21,218 nucleotides of DNA from Selenomonadaceae bacterium UBA2897 (GCA_002350105.1 DEDT01000008.1:1-21218); one strand, 5' to 3'. Shown: positions 6,707 through 14,491, counted from the first letter of the stretch. Notes: generated from the sequence alone by a model not told the origin. Numbers and translations: made by a program.

Positions 6707-9664
6707 TCACTGTCCGCCGAGCAGGCTCAGCACGGCCCCGGCATTCTGATTGGCCTGCGCGAGCATGCTCTGCGCCGTTTGCGCGAGGATGCTGCTCCGC
6801 ACATATCCCGTCATTTCCTTCGCCATATCCGCGTCGCGGATCACCGACTCGCTCGCCGTCGTATTTTCCGACGCCGTCTGGATGTTCTGCCCGGAGTAGT
6901 ACATGCGGTTGATCTGCGCACCGATGAGCGTATTCGCGTCGATCAGGTAGTTCAGACCATGGTCGAGCGCGCCTTCCTTCGGCGGAATGCCGAGCAGCAT
7001 CTCGCGCTTTTCCTTCGTCAGCACATGGTAGTCCTCCGGCTCTCTCGTGCCGGGAGTGTAGCCGAGGACATGGTCGAGCGTCGTGCGGGGGATCTTGATG
7101 TGGATGTTCTGGCTCGCGTGGTCGGTATCCTGGATCACGAGGTCATCCGAATAGACTTTTCGCCGGCTCAGGACGACGTTGTCCATGATCCCCGTGCCGA
7201 TCTTCGCGCCCTTCGTCTGATAGTCCGGATAGGTATCCACGGGGAACCGGCGCTCATCGTAGACGCGCAGGATCCCGTTCTCCGGGTCGCCAGAGAGCCG
7301 CATCAAGTGGTTGAAGCGCTTGTCGCCCCCCGTCAGGACAGGCTCCGCCTGGTCGTAGATGGCCTTCACGAGCGATTTCGCGTCGGTCACTTGCTCGACG
7401 TCGATGACGATGGTCTTGATGTCCTCTTTCACCACCGACGAGCCGTCCTTGCCTGAGAGCGGCTTGCCGTCCATATCCTTCGTGCCGTTGATGAATTCGA
7501 AATTGAACCATTGGGAGGAGTCCGTCGCGCAATAGGTGCGGAAGCCCTTCCCCTCGAGGTCGCCGGGGAGCTTCAGGTCCGGATGGTCTTTCAGCCAGGA
7601 GGCGAAGTCCAGGTCGTAATGGCGGAGCTCCCCCTCCGCGACCTCGAGGTTGGCATTCTGCGGGCCGGTGACCTTGAGACCCACGACTTTCGTCGGATCG
7701 GTGGTGTCGTAGACAATGGATGAATGGACCTTGCCGTTCATCAGATCGGCAAAAGCTTTGGCGATCGTCGTCCCGCTCGCGACTGCGCTGCGCAGGGAGG
7801 CGAGGTCGACCTGCTGATACGTGTTGATGGCAGGCGAGAGATGCAGCGCATAGTTGACGCTGGAATTGTTGTTGAGCTTGTAGAGCGCATTCTCTCCGGG
7901 CAGGCCGTCGTTCTCGTCCTGGCTGTCGATGAATTCAACGCCTGTCGAGGACGAAGTGGAAGAGGGATTGGTGACGGTCAGCCCTTTCCCTGCCAGGCCT
8001 GCGATGAAATCCTCAAGGGCCTTCGCATCCGTCGTATCGTACGCCGAGAGGTCGATGACCGTATGTGCCGGCGTGCCGTCCGTGCCAGTCCTAAGGTTCT
8101 GGATCGTATTCGCGCCGAGCGCCGCGACGGCCGTATACGTGACGGTCCTTCCTGGATCTGCTGGCTGCTCCGGCGTCGCTGGCTGCGCCGGCTTGGCCGC
8201 TCCCTCGGCAAAGGCGTCGACGACGGAGAATCGGCTCGCCGACGTCGCGCCGTATTTCGCGTTCCGCGACTGGATGCTCAGCGTGCCATGGTTGACGGTC
8301 ACGGTGACGCCATAAGACGAGTCACCGAAGCTCCGGGTGGAGACTGCGTCCTTCCCGATAGTGAAGATATTTGTATTAGGATCATGAGCGAATCCGTTGG
8401 TGCCATCTGTGAACTGCAGGTAGTATGTATATCCGCCTGTCTTGAGCTGGATCCCTGAGCCTGCCGGTACCCCGCTGATATTCCAAGAGCCCGTCGCCGC
8501 CTTGCCCGCGGTATACGGCATATCGATGATATCTGGAATGCCCGATTCGTCGACGCCGCCGGAGAGCGTGATGCCGCCGAGGACGTGCGTGGCGGAGGCG
8601 GCCGGCGATGCTGGCGTCGCCGGCCGCGCGGGGATCACAGGATGGGCGCCCACCTGCTCCGTCTTCGCCTGGCGCGTGATGCCCTCTGCGGTCGTGTTGT
8701 TCGTCGAGGCCCCTGTGCTCGTCGTCGTGAACGTCACCGTCGTGCCAGAGGCCGTCGCGGTGACGCCGCTATAGCTATAGGAGATGCCTGCGATTTTCTG
8801 CGCCACCTCTGCCAGCGACGTGCAGTTCGAGATATCGATGGTTTTATCAACATTCTGATAGTTCCGCGAGGGGTCTGTCGTCAGGACATACCTCCAGTTG
8901 CTCGGGATGGAGAAACCCGTATTGTCAAGATTGTTCGGAACATTCGCATCGGTATATGCCTGCGATAGATCGATCGTCACGGTGTTCGGCGTGCCAGCGG
9001 TGTAGCCAGTCAAAGCCGTCGTCGAGGAAATGCCCATCGTCGTCATCGTCGACGTCGCAGCCGCCGGTACGGTTTCCTTCCAGTCGTTGAATGTATCGAA
9101 CGGCCCTGTCTGTCCATCGAGCGTGTCGATCAGACTGGCTTCATGCTGCTTGTACGTCAGCAGGCCGCTCATCTCACTGTCCGGCGCCTGCGTGACCTGG
9201 TCCAGGACGTTCCAGCTCTTGACCGTGTCGACGACCATATTCCCCTCGAGGAGGACGTTGCGCCCGTTGTAGCTCGTGTCTGTCGCAATCTCCTGTATCT
9301 GGCTCCAGCCCTGATTGATCTCCTTTTGGATGGTCGCGCGGTCGATCTCCGTGTTTGTATCGTTGCTCGCATCGATGACTTTCTCCTTGATCGTGCGCAG
9401 GATGTTGATCTGGTTCTGGATGCCGCCTTCCGCAAGATACAGCATATCTGCGCCCTTGCTGACATTGTCATGGTCCTGCCCGAGCGCACGGATACGGATG
9501 CGCATCTTTTCCGAGATGGAATACTCAGACGCGCCATCCCCGGCGGAGTTGATCTTCATCCCGCTCGCGACTTTATGCAGTTGTTTCGATAGCGTCGTTT
9601 CATTTTTCTTGAGTTGGCCGAGCGCCAGCATCGAGGCATTGTTGTTCTGAACGATCATGCCCAT
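6707..9664 (-). CDS. Giant flagellin (about 985 aa)
   Basis: A flagellin with normal ends and an enormous centre. The N-terminal part (about residues 1-140) starts MGMIVQNNNASMLA and has ASGMKINSAGDGASEYSIS and TNTEIDRATIQKEINQG. The C-terminal part (about 890-985) has ASENTTASESVIRDADMAKE and ends in QSMLAQANQNAGAVLSLLGGQ. The inserted middle of about 700 residues holds Thr/Ser-rich segments that look like flagellin-IN motifs (TIDISNCTSLAEVAQKIAG, VIDLSAYDTTDAKALEDFI). Two Pro/Ala linkers (about 342-356 and 491-504) bracket a module of about 135 residues. An in-frame ATG at 9682 would add MCCQYS, but it falls inside a leader hairpin and is badly spaced from GGAGG. The ATG at 9664 restores the family start MGMIVQNN. 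The domains suggest a filament subunit with a large surface-exposed region. Confidence 0.9.
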   Translation of the reverse strand: MGMIVQNNNASMLALGQLKKNETTLSKQLHKVASGMKINSAGDGASEYSISEKMRIRIRALGQDHDNVSKGADMLYLAEGGIQNQINILRTIKEKVIDASNDTNTEIDRATIQKEINQGWSQIQEIATDTSYNGRNVLLEGNMVVDTVKSWNVLDQVTQAPDSEMSGLLTYKQHEASLIDTLDGQTGPFDTFNDWKETVPAAATSTMTTMGISSTTALTGYTAGTPNTVTIDLSQAYTDANVPNNLDNTGFSIPSNWRYVLTTDPSRNYQNVDKTIDISNCTSLAEVAQKIAGISYSYSGVTATASGTTVTFTTTSTGASTNNTTAEGITRQAKTEQVGAHPVIPARPATPASPAASATHVLGGITLSGGVDESGIPDIIDMPYTAGKAATGSWNISGVPAGSGIQLKTGGYTYYLQFTDGTNGFAHDPNTNIFTIGKDAVSTRSFGDSSYGVTVTVNHGTLSIQSRNAKYGATSASRFSVVDAFAEGAAKPAQPATPEQPADPGRTVTYTAVAALGANTIQNLRTGTDGTPAHTVIDLSAYDTTDAKALEDFIAGLAGKGLTVTNPSSTSSSTGVEFIDSQDENDGLPGENALYKLNNNSSVNYALHLSPAINTYQQVDLASLRSAVASGTTIAKAFADLMNGKVHSSIVYDTTDPTKVVGLKVTGPQNANLEVAEGELRHYDLDFASWLKDHPDLKLPGDLEGKGFRTYCATDSSQWFNFEFINGTKDMDGKPLSGKDGSSVVKEDIKTIVIDVEQVTDAKSLVKAIYDQAEPVLTGGDKRFNHLMRLSGDPENGILRVYDERRFPVDTYPDYQTKGAKIGTGIMDNVVLSRRKVYSDDLVIQDTDHASQNIHIKIPRTTLDHVLGYTPGTREPEDYHVLTKEKREMLLGIPPKEGALDHGLNYLIDANTLIGAQINRMYYSGQNIQTASENTTASESVIRDADMAKEMTGYVRSSILAQTAQSMLAQANQNAGAVLSLLGGQ

Positions 9665-9673
9665 AGAGTATTG

Positions 9674-9696
9674 GCAGCACATTTCCTTTGTGCTGC
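9674..9696 (-). promoter_or_regulatory. CsrA-site-like hairpin between ribosome site and start of giant flagellin
   Basis: In the RNA, GCAGCAC, loop AAAGGAAAT, GTGCTGC gives a perfect 7-bp stem with AAGGA in the loop. The sequence CACAAAGGAAATGTG closely resembles the CsrA binding consensus (ACARGGAUGU in a hairpin). It sits between GGAGG (9701-9705) and the ATG at 9664. If the stem folds, it shortens the 36-base gap to about 13 bases. CsrA is known to repress flagellin translation in Bacillus; its action here is inference. Confidence 0.55.
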
Positions 9697-9761
9697 TGCA
9701 CCTCCCTTGATCCGTCTATTTTCCCAGCAGTTTCTATCGCCATTGTACATATTTCCTTAAT

Positions 9762-9791
9762 CTATATCGTAGATTTCAAATAAAACTTAAG
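9762..9791 (-). promoter_or_regulatory. Sigma-28 promoter of the giant flagellin gene
   Basis: In the minus sense: CTTAAG, 15 bases, ACGATATAG. The spacing and boxes are the same as in the promoter at 6661-6690, while the spacer differs. The predicted leader is about 90 bases and contains several GGA motifs, including AAGGAAATATG close to the likely transcript start. Confidence 0.8.
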
Positions 9792-9809
9792 GAAATTTTT
9801 TCATCTAAT

Positions 9810-9824
9810 CCATAATAATTATTT
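9810..9824. promoter_or_regulatory. PerR-box-like operator upstream of ahpC
   Basis: CCATAATAATTATTT matches 11 of 14 defined positions of the PerR box TTATAATNATTATAA, with perfect inner half-sites ATAAT/ATTAT. It ends 11 bases before the -35 box of the ahpC promoter. PerR is the usual peroxide-sensing repressor of ahpCF in Firmicutes. The site is AT-rich, so chance similarity is possible. Confidence 0.5.
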
Positions 9825-9835
9825 GTTGCTCATGA

Positions 9836-9864
9836 TTGACGTTCTCAAATTTCTATGCTATCCT
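9836..9864 (+). promoter_or_regulatory. Sigma-A promoter of the ahpC operon
   Basis: TTGACG, 17 bases, TATCCT, about 60 bases before the ahpC start. Spacing is ideal and the -35 box nearly so. The start itself has GGAGG seven bases upstream. Confidence 0.75.
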
Positions 9865-9925
9865 ATAGCCATCCCAAGAAACAACGGGAACACATCCCTG
9901 CTATCCATCTGAAGGAGGAATTACC

Positions 9926-10489
9926 ATGTCACTTATCAACAAAGAGATCGGCGAGTTTTCTGTCCAAGCGTTCCAGAACAATACGTTCCGCACGGTGACG
10001 CGCGAGGATGTGCTCGGGAAGTGGAGCGTGTTCTTCTTCTATCCGGCGGATTTCACGTTCGTCTGCCCGACGGAGCTCGAGGACCTGCAGAACAGCTACG
10101 CGAAATTCCAGGCGGAGGGCTGCGAGATCTACTCCGTCTCGACGGATACGCATTTCGTGCACAAGGCTTGGCATGACCATTCCGACCGCATCAAGAACAT
10201 CACGTTCCCGATGCTCGGCGATCCGACGCATGTGCTCTCGCGCGATTTCGATGTGCTCATCGAAAGCGACGGCGTGGCGGAGCGCGGGACGTTCATCGTG
10301 AATCCCGAGGGCAAGATCGTCGCCTACGAGGTCAACGCCGGCAACGTCGGGCGCAACGCGGACGAGCTTTTCCGCAAGCTGCAGGCGCTGAAGTTCGTCG
10401 CCGAGCACGGCGATGAGGTCTGCCCCGCGAAGTGGAAACCGGGCAACAAGACGCTGAAGCCGAGCCTCGATCTCGTCGGAGCGCTCTGA
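9926..10489 (+). CDS. ahpC: Alkyl hydroperoxide reductase peroxiredoxin AhpC
   Basis: Typical 2-Cys peroxiredoxin that reduces hydrogen peroxide, organic hydroperoxides and peroxynitrite in the cytoplasm, and is itself re-reduced by an AhpF-type flavoprotein. At 187 aa it has the length of E. coli AhpC. The peroxidatic Cys47 lies in ADFTFVCPTE and the resolving Cys166 in EVCPAKW, both at the E. coli positions. The start has a strong ribosome site (GAAGGAGGAATTACC). The gene is first in an operon with the reductase that begins one base after its stop. Upstream are a sigma-A promoter and a PerR-like box, so peroxide induction is likely. Confidence 0.97.
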   Translation: MSLINKEIGEFSVQAFQNNTFRTVTREDVLGKWSVFFFYPADFTFVCPTELEDLQNSYAKFQAEGCEIYSVSTDTHFVHKAWHDHSDRIKNITFPMLGDPTHVLSRDFDVLIESDGVAERGTFIVNPEGKIVAYEVNAGNVGRNADELFRKLQALKFVAEHGDEVCPAKWKPGNKTLKPSLDLVGAL

Positions 10490-10490
10490 T

Positions 10491-12158
10491 ATGGAAGCGG
10501 CAGCAAAAGACTTCTACGACTGCATCGTGGTCGGCGGCGGACCTGCGGGTCTCACGGCTGGCATCTACCTTGCGCGTGCTTGCTGCCGCGTTCTTGTCAT
10601 AGAACGCGCGAAGTTCGGCGGGCAGATCACCATCACGCAGGAGGTCGTCAACTACCCGGGCGCGGAGCCGATGTCCGGCACGGCACTGACGGAGCGGATG
10701 AAGCAGCAGGCGGCGCGCTTCGGTGCGGAGTTCCTCGCGGGCGAGGTGCTCTCGCTCGCGAGGGAGGGGGACGCCTGGCGCGTCGAGACGAACCGCGGCA
10801 CGCTCACGGCGACGGCGGTGCTGCTCGCGACGGGCGCGCACCCGCGCACCGTCGGCTTCGATGGCGAGGAGGCGTTCCGCGGGCGCGGCGTCGCCTACTG
10901 CGCGACCTGCGACGGCGAGTTCTTTACGGGGAAGGAGGTCTTCGTCATCGGCGGCGGCTTCGCGGCGGCAGAGGAGAGCGTGTTCCTCACGCGCTACGCG
11001 AAGCACGTGACGATCCTCATGCCGACGGATGATTTCACGTGCGCTGAGGGTACCGCTGCCCCGACAAAGGCGCACGAGAAGATTTCCATCCACTATCATG
11101 CGGTCGTCACGGGGCTCGAGGGCGACGCGATGCCGCGCGTGCTGCGCTGGCGAGACACGCGGACGGGCGAGGAGCATACGTTCCGCGCGGAGGGCGGCGA
11201 TTTTTTCGGCGTCTTCGTCTTCGCGGGCTATGAGCCGTCGACGCAGCTTGCGAAGGGCTTCGCGGCGCTCGACGAGCTCGGCTATATCCTCACGGATGCC
11301 GGGAAGAAGACGTCTGCCGAGGGGCTCTACGCCGCAGGCGACGTCTGCGAAAAGCCGCTTCGCCAAGTCGTCACGGCGACCGGCGACGGCGCGCTCGCCG
11401 CGACGGAGATCGAGAAATACGTCCACGCCGTCGAGGAGCGCACGGGCCGACGTGCCCTGCGCACGCCGCACGCCGCGCCGCAGCACGAGGTGCGCGATGC
11501 GGGAACGGCGGCGGAGGCGGCAGAGCCGGAGGATCTCTTCTCCGGTGAGATGCGCGCGCAGCTCGCCTCCGTGTTCGCCCGCTTCACGCGTTCGCTCCAG
11601 CTCGAGCTGCACCTGAAAGACGATGCGACCTCTGCCGAGCTCGCGCGCTATATGGAAAAGCTCGCAGAGATGACGCCCGCGCTCTCCGTGACACGGCAGG
11701 CGTGTGCGGAGGCAGTGCCCTTCGTCCGCGTGCTGCGGGAGGACGGCACGCCTGCGGGCATCGCTTTCCACGGCGTGCCGGGCGGTCATGAGTTCACGAG
11801 CTTCGTGCTCGGTCTCTACAACGCCGCGAGCGACGGGCAGAGCGTCGCACCAGAGGACCGCCGCCGCATCGACGCTCTGCGCACGCCGCTCCATCTCACG
11901 ATCCTCGTGAGCCTCTCGTGCACCATGTGCCCGGAGCTCGTCACGAGCGCGCAGCGCATCGCGACGCTCTCCCCCTTCGTGACGACGGATGTCTACGATA
12001 TCCACCTCGCCACCGACCTGCGCGAGCGCTACCAGGTGATGAGCGTCCCCTGCTTCCTCATCGAGGAGGCGGGCGTGGCGCGTCCACCGGAGTTCGGGCG
12101 CAAGAGCGTGAGCGAGCTGCTCGACCTCTTCGAGCGGCGCACGCCTGCCACTGCCTGA
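10491..12158 (+). CDS. AhpF-like FAD disulfide reductase with swapped domain order
   Basis: Probable electron donor to AhpC. Residues 1-310 form a thioredoxin-reductase-like flavoprotein: FAD motif GGGPAG at 15-20, redox pair CATC at 137-140, a nucleotide motif GGGFAA at 154-159, and a second FAD motif AAGDV at 281-285. After a linker (about 315-345), residues 350-555 resemble the double-thioredoxin-fold part of AhpF, with CTMC at 477-480 and the cis-Pro motif VPCF at 519-522. E. coli AhpF has these two parts in the opposite order. The HRRxxxR motif typical of NADPH-specific thioredoxin reductase is absent after the second Rossmann motif (KHVTILMPTDD), which may mean NADH is used. It starts one base after the ahpC stop and ends before a strong terminator. 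Confidence 0.9.
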   Translation: MEAAAKDFYDCIVVGGGPAGLTAGIYLARACCRVLVIERAKFGGQITITQEVVNYPGAEPMSGTALTERMKQQAARFGAEFLAGEVLSLAREGDAWRVETNRGTLTATAVLLATGAHPRTVGFDGEEAFRGRGVAYCATCDGEFFTGKEVFVIGGGFAAAEESVFLTRYAKHVTILMPTDDFTCAEGTAAPTKAHEKISIHYHAVVTGLEGDAMPRVLRWRDTRTGEEHTFRAEGGDFFGVFVFAGYEPSTQLAKGFAALDELGYILTDAGKKTSAEGLYAAGDVCEKPLRQVVTATGDGALAATEIEKYVHAVEERTGRRALRTPHAAPQHEVRDAGTAAEAAEPEDLFSGEMRAQLASVFARFTRSLQLELHLKDDATSAELARYMEKLAEMTPALSVTRQACAEAVPFVRVLREDGTPAGIAFHGVPGGHEFTSFVLGLYNAASDGQSVAPEDRRRIDALRTPLHLTILVSLSCTMCPELVTSAQRIATLSPFVTTDVYDIHLATDLRERYQVMSVPCFLIEEAGVARPPEFGRKSVSELLDLFERRTPATA

Positions 12159-12200
12159 GCGTGCAGCGCGCATGCCGCGCAGAAAGCATAAAGAGGAAAG

Positions 12201-12244
12201 AAAAGGATGGGATTCCCGCCGCTGCGGGACGCCCATCCTTTTTT
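12201..12244 (+). terminator. Terminator of the ahpC operon
   Basis: AAAAGGATGGG pairs with CCCATCCTTTT around an inner CCCGC/GCGGG hairpin, and the T-run follows. The flanking A-run means it could also work on the other strand, but no gene faces it there. Confidence 0.9.
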
Positions 12245-12289
12245 ACTGCAGGGGAGATGCACAATGGATGCCGTTTCGCGCACAAGCAG

Positions 12290-12319
12290 TTGCACAATCG
12301 CCGCCTTTTCTTATATAAT
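12290..12319 (+). promoter_or_regulatory. putP: Promoter of putP
   Basis: TTGCAC, 18 bases, TATAAT, about 50 bases before the start codon. It has a perfect -10 box. No clear operator is visible around it. Confidence 0.75.
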
Positions 12320-12369
12320 AGAGAAGTCATTGTTCCCATAGCGAAATCGCATATAGAGGAGGAGTTCCC

Positions 12370-13848
12370 TTGACACATGACCTTACCATCATCAATACCT
12401 TCGTGCTCTACATCGGCATCATGATGGCGATCGGCGTCTACTACTATCGGCGCACGCGCAACATGAGCGATTATTTCCTCGGCAACCGCAAGCTCGGCGC
12501 GTGGGTGACGTCGCTGTCGGCGGAGGCGTCGGATATGAGCGGCTGGATGCTCATGGGCGTGCCCGGGTTCGCCTATCTCGCGGGGCTGAACGCGGGCTGG
12601 ATCGCCGTCGGCATCGCCATCGGCACCTGGGCGAACTGGCATTTCGTCGCCGCCCGCCTGCGAAAGTACACCGAGCTCGCCGACAACGCGCTGACGCTGC
12701 CGGAATTCCTCCAGAACCGCTACCACGATACAACGAATCTGCTGCGCATCGTGCCCGCGATTTTCATCCTGATTTTCTTCGTCATCTACACGGCGTCGGG
12801 CTTCGTCTCGGCGGGGCGGCTGTTCGAGACGGTGTTCGGCATCCCGTATGAGTACGCGATCTTCATCGGCGCGGGATCTGTCATCTTCTATACGCTCGTC
12901 GGCGGCTTCCTCGCGGTCGCGCGCACGGATTTCATCCAGGGCATCATGATGTTCTTCGCGATCCTCGTCGTCCCCATCTGCGGTACGATGGCAAACGGCG
13001 GTTTCGAACGCACGCTCGCGGAGATCGGCAGCGTCCAGGCGTCGATGCTCCAGCCGCTCACGAAGTCCGACGGCTCGACGCTCGGCGCCATCGAGCTCAT
13101 CTCGCTGCTCGCCTGGGGTATCGGCTATTTCGGTCAGCCGCACATCCTCGTGCGCTTCATGGCGATCCGCACGTCCGGCGAGATCCGGCGGGCGACGCAC
13201 ATCGCGATGACCTGGGTCGTCCTCTCGCTCGCCGCGGCAGTCGCCGTCGGCATGGTCGGCCGCGTGTTCCTCACGCAGGAGCTCTCGGGCACGGCGTCGG
13301 AGACGGTCTTCCTCGTCATGACGAATGAGCTGTTCCCGCCGATCGCCGCGGGACTCATCCTCTCGGCGGTGCTCGCCGCCATCATGAGTACGGCGTCGAG
13401 CCAGCTCCTCGTCGCGGCGTCGGCGTTCGCGCAGGATTTCTACCGCACGCTCATCCATAAAGATGCTGAGCAGTCGGAGCTCGTCTGGATCTCGCGCGCG
13501 AGCGTCCTCGTCATCGCGAGCCTCGCGATTTTCCTCGGGTTCAACCCGAACAGCTTCATCCTCGACATGGTCTCCTACGCCTGGGCGGGCTTCGGCGCCG
13601 CCTTCGGCCCCGCCATCCTCATGAGCCTCTTCTGGAAGCGCACGACGCGCGATGGCATCATCGCCGGCATCATCACAGGCGGCGTTACGGTGCTCGTCTG
13701 GAAGCAGTTCGCCTTCCTCGGCCTCTACGAGATCGTCCCGGGCTTCCTCTTCTCCCTCCTCGCCATCGTCGCCATCAGCCTCCTGGGCAAAGCGCCTGCC
13801 AAAGACATCCAGGAGACGTTTGATGCCGTGGGGAAGAGCAGCATCTGA
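12370..13848 (+). CDS. putP: Sodium/proline symporter PutP
   Basis: Inner-membrane sodium:solute symporter that takes up L-proline with sodium. At 492 aa it matches E. coli PutP closely from end to end. It keeps SAEASDMSGW with Asp55 and Ser57, residues needed for sodium and proline binding in E. coli, as well as IYTASGFVSAGRLFE, GYFGQPHILVRFMA, the MSTASSQLLV sodium-site segment and SYAWAGFGAAFGP. The hydrophobic segments fit the family's 13 helices. The likely start is TTG, with AGGAGG seven bases upstream; the next Met codons lie within the first helix. It has its own promoter and terminator, so it is a single-gene unit. Proline use for osmoprotection or as nutrient cannot be told apart here. 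Confidence 0.95.
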   Translation: MTHDLTIINTFVLYIGIMMAIGVYYYRRTRNMSDYFLGNRKLGAWVTSLSAEASDMSGWMLMGVPGFAYLAGLNAGWIAVGIAIGTWANWHFVAARLRKYTELADNALTLPEFLQNRYHDTTNLLRIVPAIFILIFFVIYTASGFVSAGRLFETVFGIPYEYAIFIGAGSVIFYTLVGGFLAVARTDFIQGIMMFFAILVVPICGTMANGGFERTLAEIGSVQASMLQPLTKSDGSTLGAIELISLLAWGIGYFGQPHILVRFMAIRTSGEIRRATHIAMTWVVLSLAAAVAVGMVGRVFLTQELSGTASETVFLVMTNELFPPIAAGLILSAVLAAIMSTASSQLLVAASAFAQDFYRTLIHKDAEQSELVWISRASVLVIASLAIFLGFNPNSFILDMVSYAWAGFGAAFGPAILMSLFWKRTTRDGIIAGIITGGVTVLVWKQFAFLGLYEIVPGFLFSLLAIVAISLLGKAPAKDIQETFDAVGKSSI

Positions 13849-13873
13849 TCGCTCCTCTGGCATCCTGCCATAT

Positions 13874-13932
13874 AGTAAGAAAGCTGCCCCGGGCAGCGAG
13901 CCAACGCTCGCCGCCCGGGGCAGCTTTCTTAT
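13874..13932. terminator. Strong bidirectional terminator after putP
   Basis: TAAGAAAGCTGCCCCGGGC pairs with GCCCGGGGCAGCTTTCTTA around an AGCGAG...CGCTCG inner stem. A and T tracts flank both sides, so it could stop putP and anything arriving on the minus strand. Confidence 0.9.
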
Positions 13933-13950
13933 CATGTCTGAGTCGCTGAG

Positions 13951-14014
13951 GGAATCGCTGAGGAACAGAGCGTGTCCACGCACATCCAAAGTATCTCATT
14001 TCATCAGCGTTTCC
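13951..14014. repeat. 64-bp inverted-repeat element resembling the nearby MITE ends
   Basis: The ends GGAATCGCTGAGGAA and TTCATCAGCGTTTCC are inverted copies matching at 13 of 15 positions. They also resemble the ends of the larger element at 16450-16632 (GGAAGCGCTGATTAA). It lies between the putP terminator and the smpB relic. It may be a degraded, internally deleted relative of that element; the resemblance is visible, the origin is a guess. Confidence 0.4.
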
Positions 14015-14032
14015 TGAAAAAGAGGCACGGGA

Positions 14033-14461
14033 TCAGCGCTGGCGTTCCTTGAGCGCGCGCTGGATGTCGCGCTGGTCGGCTTTTTTCCGAAGAGCCTGCC
14101 GCTTGTCGTAGTCGTGTTTGCCGGAGGCGAGCGCGAGCTCGAGCTTCGCGCGGCCGTGCTTGAAGTAGATCTTGAGCGGCACGAGCGTCCAGCCCTTTTC
14201 GCGCGTCTAGCTGAAGAGCTTCACGATCTCCGCCTTGTACAGCAGGAGTTTCCTGCGGCGCAGGGGATCGTGGTTGAACTGGTTGCCCTGATCGTAGGGG
14301 CTCACATGCCTGTTCTCGAGATAGATCTCGCCGTCCTTGATGAAGGCGAGGGAGTGGCCGAGGAGCAGCATGTCGGCAGGGCTCCCCGTGAAGCCATGCA
14401 CGAGCAGCACGCCCTGCGGTCCGCCCGGCAGAAAAAACGGCTCCGCACCGGAACAAATCAT
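14033..14461 (-). pseudogene. Esterase-smpB fusion relic with internal stop
   Basis: One continuous frame of 143 codons joins two unrelated genes. Residues 1-38 match the start of the carboxylesterase found beside secG and rnr (GAEPFFLPGG, LLVHGFTGSPAD). From about residue 39 it is the SmpB C-terminal two thirds (FIKDGEIYLENRHVSPYDQG, NQFNHDPLRRRKLLLYKAEI, then TLVPLKIYFKHGRAKLELAL and ALKERQR at the end). A TAG at 14207-14209 interrupts the SmpB part where a sense codon, probably CAG, is expected. SmpB binds tmRNA to rescue stalled ribosomes; its N-terminal part is missing here, so this copy should not work. In many Firmicutes the order is secG-est-rnr-smpB, so one deletion removing most of est, all of rnr and the smpB start explains it. 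No tmRNA gene is visible downstream. Confidence 0.85.
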
Positions 14462-14491
14462 CCATCCTCGCCTCTCTATCTCAGACCAGCG

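Noticed and set aside
10332..12236. 634-codon minus-strand frame opposite the AhpF-like gene
   Set aside because: Low-complexity Arg/Ala/Glu-rich product, no ribosome site or motif, and complete overlap with a well-recognised gene.
12058..13989. 643-codon minus-strand frame opposite putP
   Set aside because: Composition is an antisense shadow of putP and it runs through two terminators.
13849..14032. Possible tmRNA gene downstream of the smpB relic
   Set aside because: No tmRNA start or end pattern, no tag-peptide frame; only a terminator and a small inverted element are present.
14004..14465. 153-codon minus-strand frame over the smpB relic
   Set aside because: Out of frame with the esterase and SmpB similarity; Arg/Pro-rich product without family features.
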